From NCBI RefSeq assembly GCF_003173035.1, contig NZ_QGLE01000004.1, positions 62,001-126,000 of the forward strand: 64,000 nt of DNA. Direction: 5' to 3'. Source of the stretch: Zavarzinia aquatilis. GTDB taxonomy: Bacteria > Pseudomonadota > Alphaproteobacteria > Zavarziniales > Zavarziniaceae. The position numbers and the translations under genes are program-made. This document shows, piece after piece, positions 24,985 to 32,652 of this stretch. How positions within the stretch are numbered: position 1 is the stretch's first letter; every line of letters starts with the position of its first letter. The notes below the pieces were generated by a model that saw only the letters and a program-made list of their open reading frames with translations, ran no database searches and was not told the DNA's origin.

Positions 24985-25587
24985 ATGGGCCGATGGATGC
25001 AGCGGGTAACCGAGAGACCGAAAATCGAGAACATCCCGGATACGGAACCCTCAAAACCCTCGAAAGCAGGTTTTGAAGGTTTTGAGGGTGGCGCATCCGG
25101 CCTTTCTGAAAAAATCGAGTTGGGTTTTGAGGGTTTTGAGGGTGCCCTCAAGGGCGCATTTGAAGAATTCGCGGCACCCGATCCCGCCGAAATCGTGGAA
25201 CGCGCCGCCCTGATGGAAGACAGTGGTATCCCCCGTGGCTGGGCTGATGGCCTCGCGCGCCTGGCGTCGATGCCCCCGCCCGAGGAATGGGGCCGCGACT
25301 GGCGATCCGTCCGGGACGGCATCCTGCGCTTCGCCGACCGCCTCGCCGCTGACCCTTGGGCTGCCAAGGCGCATCGTCTGGGCTGGACTGCTGCCGACCT
25401 GTTCGGTGTCAATGCCGCCGCCCCTGCCGCCCGGCTGGACTGCCGGGGTGCCGCCACCTTCATCGGCGACGCGGAAATCTATCTGATCACCGATGAGGCC
25501 ATCGTCGTCGGCAACACCACCGGCAAACGCTTGCGTATAACCCGGCCGAAAACGAAAGGCGGAGTGCCTCTCTGGGAGGTCCGCTGA
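24985..25587 (+). CDS. Protein of unknown function with repeat-encoded N-terminus
   Basis: 200 residues from MGRWMQRVTERPKIENI. Residues about 22-55 (EPSKPSKAGFEGFEGG ... LGFEGFEGALKG) are encoded by copies of the GAGGGTTTTGAGGG repeat that also makes up the left array. The rest is an ordinary soluble domain (GWADGLARLASMPPPEEWG, HRLGWTAADLFGVN, LITDEAIVVGNTTGKRLRIT) resembling conserved proteins next to phage primases; no function known. Lies 2 bp after the DUF3987 gene. Confidence 0.7.
   Translation: MGRWMQRVTERPKIENIPDTEPSKPSKAGFEGFEGGASGLSEKIELGFEGFEGALKGAFEEFAAPDPAEIVERAALMEDSGIPRGWADGLARLASMPPPEEWGRDWRSVRDGILRFADRLAADPWAAKAHRLGWTAADLFGVNAAAPAARLDCRGAATFIGDAEIYLITDEAIVVGNTTGKRLRITRPKTKGGVPLWEVR
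25048..25152. repeat. Internal cluster of GAGGGTTTTGAGGG repeats
   Basis: CCCTCAAAACCCTCGAAA (25048-25065) faces GGTTTTGAAGGTTTTGAGGG (25069-25088), forming an inverted pair, and GGGTTTTGAGGGTTTTGAGG follows at 25122. The same words occur in the 74-bp array at 18219-18671 and at 32579-32650. Confidence 0.8.
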
Positions 25588-26075
25588 TGCTGGACCGCCA
25601 GAAACTGGCCAAGATTCTGGCCCGCGCGGAAAGCGATCATGACGCAGAAGCACTGACGGCCGTGCGCATGGCGGTCAAGCTGGCAAGAGGCGCGGGCATG
25701 ACCTTGGGCCAAGCGGTCGAGGGGGGAGCGGCGGCGGCCCAGATCAGAGAGCCGCGATCCCAAAGCGCGCAAGTCGATCAGGGGACTTGGGATCGGGGCT
25801 ATTGGGCTGGGAAAAGGGCCGGGGTGGCCGAAGCGTTCGGCCCGATGGAACATGAGCGAGCCGGATTCCGGCGCCACATTGACGCGCTGGAAGCGGAACT
25901 TGAGCAGTACCGTCCGGCCCTTGACTGGAAGGCTTTGGCCCGTGCCTATGCCGAAGAAGGAAAACGCTGGGGGTCCGCCAAAGCAAAGGCAATTGCAGGG
26001 CGTGCCCTGAGAAATGAACTGACCGTCGAGGACAAGATTACCCTTCGTCACTTTGCCGGAAATAAAAATCAATAG
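25587..26075 (+). CDS. Protein of unknown function (DUF2786-like N-terminus)
   Basis: 162 residues. LAKILARAESDHDAEALTAVRMAVKLARGAGM resembles the short DUF2786 helical motif; the remainder is helical with a charged coil (ERAGFRRHIDALEAELEQYR). Start overlaps the previous stop as TGATG. Last gene of the replication operon; a 115-bp AT-richer gap follows before portal. Confidence 0.6.
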   Translation: MLDRQKLAKILARAESDHDAEALTAVRMAVKLARGAGMTLGQAVEGGAAAAQIREPRSQSAQVDQGTWDRGYWAGKRAGVAEAFGPMEHERAGFRRHIDALEAELEQYRPALDWKALARAYAEEGKRWGSAKAKAIAGRALRNELTVEDKITLRHFAGNKNQ

Positions 26076-26190
26076 TGCCGTCTGTAACTGTTCGTATGTG
26101 TTCTTGGGCGTATATCTGCGCGCTTAAATTATGTATTTGAATTGACCGAAGTAGCGCGAGTCCTGATCTGATGGGTTAGGGACACGCGCA
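26076..26190 (+). promoter_or_regulatory. AT-rich gap, likely promoter of the capsid/packaging operon
   Basis: 115 bp markedly richer in A and T than flanking genes (for example TTAAATTATGTATTTGAATT). It is the only gap between the replication and capsid modules and so the likely site of the late promoter. A precise -35/-10 pair is not assigned. Confidence 0.4.
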
Positions 26191-27414
26191 ATGAAATTCA
26201 ACCTTTTCAAGAGCTGGCTTCGGCCGGCGGAAACCCGATCCCTGGCGACACCCTCGCCGGAGATGCTGGCCCTGTTCGGTGCGGGAACCACCGCCGCCGG
26301 CATCGCCGTCGGTCCCGAGACGGCCCTACGATCCCCGACCGCCGCCGCCTGCGTCCGAGCGATTGCCGAGACCATCGGTGCCCTGCCGATCCATGTCTTC
26401 CAGCGCACCGATGCCGGCCGGGAACGGGACACGGCCCATCCGGTCGCCGGCCTGCTGGCAGGAGACGCCAATCCCTGGACATCCTCGGTCGAGTTGCGAA
26501 CCGCCCTTCAGGTCGATGCGCTGCTGCACGGCCGGGCCTTCGCCCTGTTGATCAAATCCGGGGGCCGGGTGCGTGAGCTGCACCGGCTTGCGCCTTCGGC
26601 GGTGGCGGTCGAGACCGACGACGAGACGGGCGAACCGCTCTTTCGGGTCAACCTTCGGGCCGGCGGACAGAGGACCTATTCCTGGTCGGACATCCTGTTC
26701 CTGCAAACCCCCGGCGGCACCATCGACCGGCCCATCAACCTGACCGATCTGGCCCGGGAAGCAATCGGTCTCGACCTCGCCATGGCGGAACATCAAGGCC
26801 GGCTGTTCTCGTCGGGCGCGCGGCCCTCTGGTGTCCTCGAATACGGCAAGGCCCTGTCGCCAGAGGTGGTCAAGCGTCTGCGAGCGTCCTTCGATGCCCA
26901 GCACGCCGGGGCCGGAAACAGCGGCAAAACACTGATCCTCGAAGACGGCATGGTGTTCAAGTCCATGCAGTTCAATTCGGTGGACCTTCAGTTCCTCGAA
27001 CTTCGCCGCTTCGCCGTGCAGGAGATCGCCCGGACCTATCGCGTGCCGGGCACGCTGATTGGCGATCTGGAACGGGCGACGTGGCGGAATGTCGAGGAGC
27101 TTTCCCGCCAGTTCCTGACCTTCACGCTTCTGCCCTGGCTGGACATATGGGAGGCGGCCCTTGCCCGCGTCCTGTTCACCCCCCGCGAACGCACGACCCG
27201 CTTCCTCGAATTCGTCACCGACGATCTGCTGCGCGGCGATATCACTGCCCGCTTCACCGCGCTGGGGCAGGCCGTTGGCGCCCCCTGGATGAAACCGAAC
27301 GAAGCCCGCGCGCTTGAGAACCGCCCGCCCGTTGAAGGCGGCGATGAGCTGGTCAGGCAGGCGGGCCAGACCGGGGCGAACATCCGGCCTTTGGTCAAGG
27401 ATCAATCACAATGA
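26191..27414 (+). CDS. HK97-family phage portal protein
   Basis: 407 residues, normal length. Contains TALRSPTAAACVRAIAETIGALPIHVF-type N-terminus, the central HGRAFALLIK and SGARPSGVLEYG segments and the conserved VQEIARTYRVPGTLIGDLER and FLTFTLLPWLDIWEAAL blocks. It forms the dodecameric DNA-entry ring of the capsid. First gene of the late operon; overlaps the protease-capsid gene by 4 bp. Confidence 0.93.
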   Translation: MKFNLFKSWLRPAETRSLATPSPEMLALFGAGTTAAGIAVGPETALRSPTAAACVRAIAETIGALPIHVFQRTDAGRERDTAHPVAGLLAGDANPWTSSVELRTALQVDALLHGRAFALLIKSGGRVRELHRLAPSAVAVETDDETGEPLFRVNLRAGGQRTYSWSDILFLQTPGGTIDRPINLTDLAREAIGLDLAMAEHQGRLFSSGARPSGVLEYGKALSPEVVKRLRASFDAQHAGAGNSGKTLILEDGMVFKSMQFNSVDLQFLELRRFAVQEIARTYRVPGTLIGDLERATWRNVEELSRQFLTFTLLPWLDIWEAALARVLFTPRERTTRFLEFVTDDLLRGDITARFTALGQAVGAPWMKPNEARALENRPPVEGGDELVRQAGQTGANIRPLVKDQSQ

Positions 27415-28997
27415 CCGAAGCCCGCGCCCTCGACCTTCTAGAAGTCCGATTCGATGCCGGCGACGATACTGGTTTGATCGAGGGTTTCGCCGCCCGGTTC
27501 GACGAGGCGGACAGCTATGGCGACGTTATCGAGCGCGGCGCCTTCGCGGCCTCCCTCGCGGAACATCGGGCCGCTGAAACCATGCCCGTCATGCTGTGGT
27601 CTCATGATCCAGCCGACGCTATCGGCAGGTGGGACGCAATCGAGGAAACCGGCGAAGGCTTGAAGGTTCGGGGCCGCTTGAACCTCGACGTTCAGCGCGC
27701 CCGCGAGGCGCGCTCCCTGATCCAGTCTGGCGCCGTGTCCGGTCTGTCGATTGGCTTTCGCGTGCGCAAGGCCCTGGCGGGAGCCGGCGGCGCCCGCACC
27801 GTGCGCGAGATCGAGCTTCACGAAATCAGCATCGTGTCACTGCCGGCGGCCAAGCGCGCCCGGGTGACGAGCATTCGCAGCGCCGACGTGTCGGCAGAAC
27901 AGGAGGCCAGCATGGCCGAAGTGCAGACCGGCGCCGCACCGGACAAGGGCGGCAATGAGGAAATCACCCTTCAGGCAGTGGCCGAACGGGTGGACAAGAT
28001 CGAGGAAATCCTGACCCGCAACGAAATCCGGTCGCAGCGGCCGGGCGCCCAGACGAAAGCCGAGGAAGGGATCGAGGCTCGAGCCTTTACCGGCTTCGTC
28101 CGTCGTGGCCGCGAGGCGCTGGCGGTGGATGAAGTCCGCGCCCTGGTGGTGGCGGATGACACGGCCGGCGGCTACCTCGCCCCGGCGGAATTCCAGAAGG
28201 AGCTTTTGCGCAACCTGGTCGAGGTCTCGCCGGTGCGTCAGGCTGCCCGCGTGTCCAGCACCGCCGCCGGCTCGGTGATTCTGCCGAAGCGCAGCGCCGC
28301 CCCCACTGCGTCATGGGTCGGCGAGACCGAGGACCGCCCTGAAACCGCGCCGGCCTATGGTCAGGTGGAAATCTTCGTGCATGAGGCGGCGGCCTATATC
28401 GACGTGTCGACCAAGCTGCTCGAAGACTCCGCCCTCAACGTCACCAATGAACTGGCCTTCGACTTCGCCGAAGAGTTCGGCCGGATCGAGGGCCTTGCCT
28501 TCCTCAAGGGCGACGGGGTGAAGAAGCCTCGCGGGCTGATGGCCCATGGCGATGTGGCGAGCGTTCCCAACGGTCACGCGACCAATCTGGCGTCGGATGC
28601 GCTGATCAACCTCATGCACGCGCTGCCGGCCTTCTATCGCAACCGCGGGGCCTGGCTGATGAACGCCGGCACCATCGGCACGGTGCGCAAGCTGAAGACC
28701 GGCGGCGGCGATTACATCTGGCGTGACGGGCTGGCGGACGGCAATCCCCCGACCATCCTGGGGCGCCCGGTGATCGAAGCGCCGGACATGGATGCGGTGG
28801 CCGACGGGACCTATCCGATCCTGTTCGGCGACATCCAGTCCGCCTATCGCATCGTGGACAAGGTGGCCGTGTCGATCCTGCGCGATCCCTACAGCCAGGC
28901 GACCAAGGGCCTCGTCCGCTTCCACGCCCGGCGCCGCACCGGCGGTGACGTGGTGAAGGCCGAGGCCATCCGCAAACTGAAGATGGCCGTGAGCTGA
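27411..28997 (+). CDS. Fused HK97-type prohead protease and major capsid protein
   Basis: 528 residues. Residues 1-160 are an S78-type prohead protease (LIEGFAARFDEADSYGDVIERGAF; catalytic His in LWSHD; Ser in SGLSIGF; ELHEISIVSLPA). A short coiled segment (about 170-215) acts as scaffold/delta region. Residues about 225-528 are an HK97-fold capsid protein (TAGGYLAPAEFQKELLRNL, PTASWVGETEDRPETAP, YIDVSTKLLEDSALNV, AWLMNAGTIGTVRKL, ILGRPVIEAPDMD). An internal AGGAGG followed by an in-frame ATG at 27912 could also make capsid protein alone. Confidence 0.93.
   Translation: MTEARALDLLEVRFDAGDDTGLIEGFAARFDEADSYGDVIERGAFAASLAEHRAAETMPVMLWSHDPADAIGRWDAIEETGEGLKVRGRLNLDVQRAREARSLIQSGAVSGLSIGFRVRKALAGAGGARTVREIELHEISIVSLPAAKRARVTSIRSADVSAEQEASMAEVQTGAAPDKGGNEEITLQAVAERVDKIEEILTRNEIRSQRPGAQTKAEEGIEARAFTGFVRRGREALAVDEVRALVVADDTAGGYLAPAEFQKELLRNLVEVSPVRQAARVSSTAAGSVILPKRSAAPTASWVGETEDRPETAPAYGQVEIFVHEAAAYIDVSTKLLEDSALNVTNELAFDFAEEFGRIEGLAFLKGDGVKKPRGLMAHGDVASVPNGHATNLASDALINLMHALPAFYRNRGAWLMNAGTIGTVRKLKTGGGDYIWRDGLADGNPPTILGRPVIEAPDMDAVADGTYPILFGDIQSAYRIVDKVAVSILRDPYSQATKGLVRFHARRRTGGDVVKAEAIRKLKMAVS
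27901..27914 (+). promoter_or_regulatory. Internal ribosome-binding site for separate capsid protein
   Basis: AGGAGG (27901-27906), five bases, then ATG (27912-27914) in frame with the fusion, at residue 168 between protease and capsid domains. Predicted product is 361 residues. Confidence 0.6.
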
Positions 28998-29008
28998 GGA
29001 GACCTGTC

Positions 29009-29395
29009 ATGCGTGATCTGACCCATTCCATCGGTCCGGTGCAGGCGGTAAAGCCCGTCGTCCTCACCGCCACCGACACCAGCGCGGCCGTCGACCTCGC
29101 GGGCTTCAACGCTGCCGGCATCGTCGTGTCCACCGGCGCCATCGCGGGTAGCGGCGACTTCACCGCCAAGCTGCAGGAGAGCGACACCACCACGTCCGGC
29201 GACTTCGACGATGTGGCCGCTGGTGATCTGATCGGTTCCTTTCCCGCGTCTCTCGCGGCGGACAGCACGGTGAAGGTCGGCTATGTCGGCAACAAGCGGT
29301 ATGTCCGCACGGTGGTCACCAAGAACAGTGGCACGTCCATTGCCGCCTCGGTGGTGGTGATCAGGGGCCATGCCGACACCCGGCCGGTGGCCTGA
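29009..29395 (+). CDS. Small head protein, candidate decoration/stabilisation protein
   Basis: 128 residues, beta-rich (VKPVVLTATDTSAAVDLAGF, GIVVSTGAIAGSGDFTAKLQ, RYVRTVVTKNSGTSIAASVVV). It follows the capsid gene by 11 bp with GAGGAG before its start and precedes the connector, the slot of small head or decoration proteins in HK97-like modules. No signature confirms the role. Confidence 0.6.
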   Translation: MRDLTHSIGPVQAVKPVVLTATDTSAAVDLAGFNAAGIVVSTGAIAGSGDFTAKLQESDTTTSGDFDDVAAGDLIGSFPASLAADSTVKVGYVGNKRYVRTVVTKNSGTSIAASVVVIRGHADTRPVA

Positions 29396-30015
29396 TGCTG
29401 ACCGTTATCACCCCCGCCAGCGGCACCGCCTTGACCACGGTCGAGACGGTAAAGGCCGGTCTCGACCTGACGGGGGCCGATGACGACGCATGGCTTGCCG
29501 ATACCATCGACCGGGTTTCTGATCGGATTACGGGCTGGTGCGGCCGGGTATTCGGACAAGAGACGGTGCGGGAGACATTCCGCCTCCATCGCCCCTTGCC
29601 GTCCTTGATCCTGTCGCGCTGGCCCGTGGCTTCGATTGCCAGCGCAGTCGAGGACGGGGCGCCCTTAAGTCCTGATGCTTTCGAGATTTCGGCCTCGGAC
29701 GGCATCCTGTACCGCCTCAATGCCAAGGGCCGATACCTGTCGTGGCCCCCGGCAACCGTGGCGGTCGAATATACGGCCGGCTGGCTACTGCCGGGGCAGG
29801 CTGGGCGCAATATGCCGGGCGACATCGAACAGGCGGCCATCGACTTGGTGACGCGGGCCTATCGTGCCCGGGGACGCGACCCGGCCTTGCGGTCGGAGGA
29901 TGTGCCCGACGTATATGCGGCCTCCTATTTCGATACCGCCAAGGCCTTCGACAACGGTCTGCCCCCGGACCTGGCCAGCGCACTGGCCCGCTATCGAACG
30001 CCAGGGGTGGCCTGA
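29395..30015 (+). CDS. Head-tail connector protein (gp6-like)
   Basis: 206 residues. N-terminal VETVKAGLDLTGADDDAWLADTIDRVSDRITGWCGR is the helical region of gp6/phiE125-gp8-like adaptors, then VAVEYTAGW and DIEQAAIDLVTRAYRARGRD, the usual C-terminal helix. It joins portal to neck. It is the last structural protein; no tail genes follow. Start overlaps the previous stop. Confidence 0.82.
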   Translation: MLTVITPASGTALTTVETVKAGLDLTGADDDAWLADTIDRVSDRITGWCGRVFGQETVRETFRLHRPLPSLILSRWPVASIASAVEDGAPLSPDAFEISASDGILYRLNAKGRYLSWPPATVAVEYTAGWLLPGQAGRNMPGDIEQAAIDLVTRAYRARGRDPALRSEDVPDVYAASYFDTAKAFDNGLPPDLASALARYRTPGVA

Positions 30016-30344
30016 TGCCTATCGCCGCCCCTCGCGTATGCAAATGTGGCGCCGTCGTGCGCGGCCGGTGCCCGTCCTGCACGCGGGCTTACGACCAGAC
30101 GCGGGGCGGTGCGCGGCGACGTGGTTATGACCACCAATGGCAACGGGTGCGAGCTGCCTTCCTTGCGGCGCATCCGGTCTGCTGTGTGGCGGGCTGCGGC
30201 AAACCGGCGACCGATGCCGACCATATCCAGAGCGTGCGGGATCGCCCCGACCTGCGGCTTGCCCCCTCGAACCTGCGGCCGATGTGTCACGCGCACCACA
30301 GCCAGCGGACGAGCCGGGATCAGGTGCCCAGAGGGAGGGTCTGA
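30015..30344 (+). CDS. HNH endonuclease (packaging-associated)
   Basis: 109 residues from MPIAAPRVCKCGAVVRGRCP. It has an N-terminal zinc knuckle (CKCGAVVRGRCPSC), RRGYDHQWQRVRAAFLAAHPVCC and the HNH core DADHIQSV ... NLRPMCHAHHSQRT. HNH proteins beside TerS/TerL take part in cos cleavage in HK97-like phages and capsid-forming satellites. One-base overlap with the connector stop (TGATG). Confidence 0.9.
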   Translation: MPIAAPRVCKCGAVVRGRCPSCTRAYDQTRGGARRRGYDHQWQRVRAAFLAAHPVCCVAGCGKPATDADHIQSVRDRPDLRLAPSNLRPMCHAHHSQRTSRDQVPRGRV

Positions 30345-30431
30345 ACTTGGCCTGCCTGGGGGTGGGGACCGACCGGGGGTCGAATTCCAGACAGAGGTCA
30401 AAATGGGGTTTTTCAGGCGAGAGATCAGGCG

Positions 30432-30839
30432 ATGAAGGGACGGAAGGGACATCTGGCACTGGTGACGGGCGATGCCTCGCCCTCTCGCTGCCCTGCGCCG
30501 CCGCCTTACCTGTCCGACCAGGCCAAGCGGGAATGGAAGCGGGTGGCGACCGACCTGCACAAACGCCGCCTGCTGGGGCCGGACATGCTGGCCACACTCG
30601 AAAGCTACTGCATCGCGGTGGGCATCGTCCGCGAGACCGAAGACATCATGCGGGCAGAAGGCCGAATGATGGCAAGCGAGGAGGGCCCGAAGCCTCACCC
30701 GGCATTCAGGATGCAGTCAGCCGCGATGCGCGAGGCGCGGCTTCTCGCCGCTGAACTGGCCTTGACCCCGCACCGGCGCGGCAAGAAAGGCCCCGAAGGG
30801 ATGGGCGATGACGACGACCTTTCCGACCTGGGTCTTTGA
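30432..30839 (+). CDS. Terminase small subunit, P27 family
   Basis: 135 residues. MKGRKGHLALVTGDASPSRC followed by PPPYLSDQAKREWKRVATDLHKRRLLGPDMLATLESYCIAVG is the P27-type TerS pattern, and PHPAFRMQSAAMREARLLAAELALTP completes it. Recognises the packaging site. Overlaps TerL by 32 bp. Confidence 0.9.
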   Translation: MKGRKGHLALVTGDASPSRCPAPPPYLSDQAKREWKRVATDLHKRRLLGPDMLATLESYCIAVGIVRETEDIMRAEGRMMASEEGPKPHPAFRMQSAAMREARLLAAELALTPHRRGKKGPEGMGDDDDLSDLGL

Positions 30840-32409
30840 TCAGTCCGAGATTCCCGACCCGCACGGCTATGGCGACCGGGCGGTGCGGTTCCTGCGCGCC
30901 CTGAAACACCCAAAGTCCCGACAACCCGGCAACGGCTTCGAGGTATCGCCCTGGCAGGAACGCATCGTTCGCCGGATCTATGGCCCCTGCGATGAGACCG
31001 GCCGGCGCCTGGTGCGCACGGTCTTCATGCTGCTGCCGCGCGGCAACCGGAAGACGGCCCTTGGAGCCGCGCTGGCCCTGCTGCACACATTCGGCCCTGA
31101 ACGAGTGCCCGGGGGTCAAGCCATCGCCGCCGCGGCTGATCATAAGCAGGCCCGCATCTCGTTCGAGGAAGCTGTTGGCATCGTCCGGGCTGACAGGCGT
31201 GTGGAGCGCGCAACCTCGGTGGTGGACTATAAGAATAGGCTCACTCACCCCAAATCTGGGGCCTTCCTCGAAGCCATCGCGGCCGATGCCGGCACCCAGC
31301 ACGGTCGAACCCCCACCTTCGTCCTGGCGGACGAACTTCACGCCTGGAAGAAGCGCGACCTATGGGATGTGCTGCGTACCGGCCTGGTCAAGGTCTCGGG
31401 ATCGCTGCTTGTGGTGATCACCACCGCCGGCCGGGGCCAGGAGAACATTGCCCATGACATCTATGCCTATGCCCGGAAGGTGGCACTAGGCGAGGTGATC
31501 GACCCTGGCTTCCTGCCCATCCTGTTCGAGACGCCGCGCGATGCCGATTGGCGCGATGAAGACGTGTGGCGCGCGGTCAATCCGGGTCTGCCCTATGGCT
31601 TCCCCGACATCGAGGGGCTGCGCCAGCTGGCCCGCGAGGCAGAGAACCGGCCGGCTGATCGCGAAGCCTTCCGCCAACTGCACCTGAATGTGTGGCTGGA
31701 TCAGAGCGCCGATCCCTTCGTTGACATGGCCATCTATGACCATGGCGCGGCGCCGGTCGATCTGGATGAACTCGCAAGCCGGCCTTGCTGGTTGGCGGTG
31801 GACCTATCCAGCAATACCGACCTGACCGTGGTGGTGGCCTGCTGGCGCGCCGAAGATGATGGCTTCGTGGTCTGGCCTTGGTTCTTCTGCCCGGCCGACA
31901 ATCTGCGCAAGCGGGCGGATCGGGACATGGTGCCCTATCCCCTGTGGGCGGAAGGCGGCTTCATCACCCCGACACCCGGCAACGTGGTGGACTATCGCGC
32001 CGTCGAGGACACGATTCGCGACTTGTGCACCCGGTTCGACGTGCGGGAAATCGCCTTCGACCCGCACCTTGCCCAACAGATGATGAACAACCTTGGGAGT
32101 GATGGCTTCCCCGTGGTCGCCATGCGCCAAGGCTGGATCACCATGGCCCCGGCGGTAAAGGAGTTGGAGCGGGCCATTGCCGGCGGCCAATTCCAGCACG
32201 GTGGACACCCGGTGTTGCGCTGGAACTTCGACAATGTGGCGGTGGAGACCGACCGCGCCGGCAACCGGATGATGACCAAGGGCAAGAGCCGAGACCGCAT
32301 TGACGGGGCCGTGGCATCGGCCATGGCCGTGGCCCGCGCGGCAGCGGCCGGTTCCATGAGATCGGTCTATGAGACCGACGAGAGGAGGGAGGGGTTCGTC
32401 TTCATTTGA
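30808..32409 (+). CDS. Terminase large subunit
   Basis: 533 residues of the Terminase_1 family. ATPase part: FEVSPWQERIVRRIYG, the phosphate loop LLPRGNRKTALGAALAL, Walker B VLADELHAW and motif III VVITTAGRG. Nuclease part: WLAVDLSSNTDLTVVV (metal Asp), ALDPHLA-like FDPHLAQQMM and the terminal KGKSRDRIDGAVASAMAVARA. The motor that fills capsids and cuts DNA. All motifs intact. ATG lies in the end of TerS. Confidence 0.95.
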   Translation: MTTTFPTWVFDQSEIPDPHGYGDRAVRFLRALKHPKSRQPGNGFEVSPWQERIVRRIYGPCDETGRRLVRTVFMLLPRGNRKTALGAALALLHTFGPERVPGGQAIAAAADHKQARISFEEAVGIVRADRRVERATSVVDYKNRLTHPKSGAFLEAIAADAGTQHGRTPTFVLADELHAWKKRDLWDVLRTGLVKVSGSLLVVITTAGRGQENIAHDIYAYARKVALGEVIDPGFLPILFETPRDADWRDEDVWRAVNPGLPYGFPDIEGLRQLAREAENRPADREAFRQLHLNVWLDQSADPFVDMAIYDHGAAPVDLDELASRPCWLAVDLSSNTDLTVVVACWRAEDDGFVVWPWFFCPADNLRKRADRDMVPYPLWAEGGFITPTPGNVVDYRAVEDTIRDLCTRFDVREIAFDPHLAQQMMNNLGSDGFPVVAMRQGWITMAPAVKELERAIAGGQFQHGGHPVLRWNFDNVAVETDRAGNRMMTKGKSRDRIDGAVASAMAVARAAAAGSMRSVYETDERREGFVFI

Positions 32410-32652
32410 ACCCTCGCCGGCGGGGCCTTGCTTGAGGATAGCCGGAAGCGCGCAAAGTCGGGAGTGGCGCTGCGATAACAACCCCGAACGCTGGCGGCAG
32501 GTCTCTCCCTCGCGTGGCCGGAAGAGGGCCGGGTCGCCTATGGGCACCCGGCCTTTCGCATCTTGTAAAACATAGGTTTCGAGGGTTTTGAGGGTGCCTC
32601 TACCGACCTGCCACGAAAATTTCGGGAAGTTTTGAAGGTTTTGAGGGTGGCC
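32410..32652. repeat. Gap with right-end repeats between TerL and integrase
   Basis: The convergent gap holds GGGTTTTGAGGGTGCC (32583-32598) and GTTTTGAAGGTTTTGAGGGT (32629-32648), with GAAAATTTCG between them, the same words as in the left 74-bp array but inverted. 32584-32605 is the exact inverted mate of 18208-18229. No gene seen. Confidence 0.75.
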
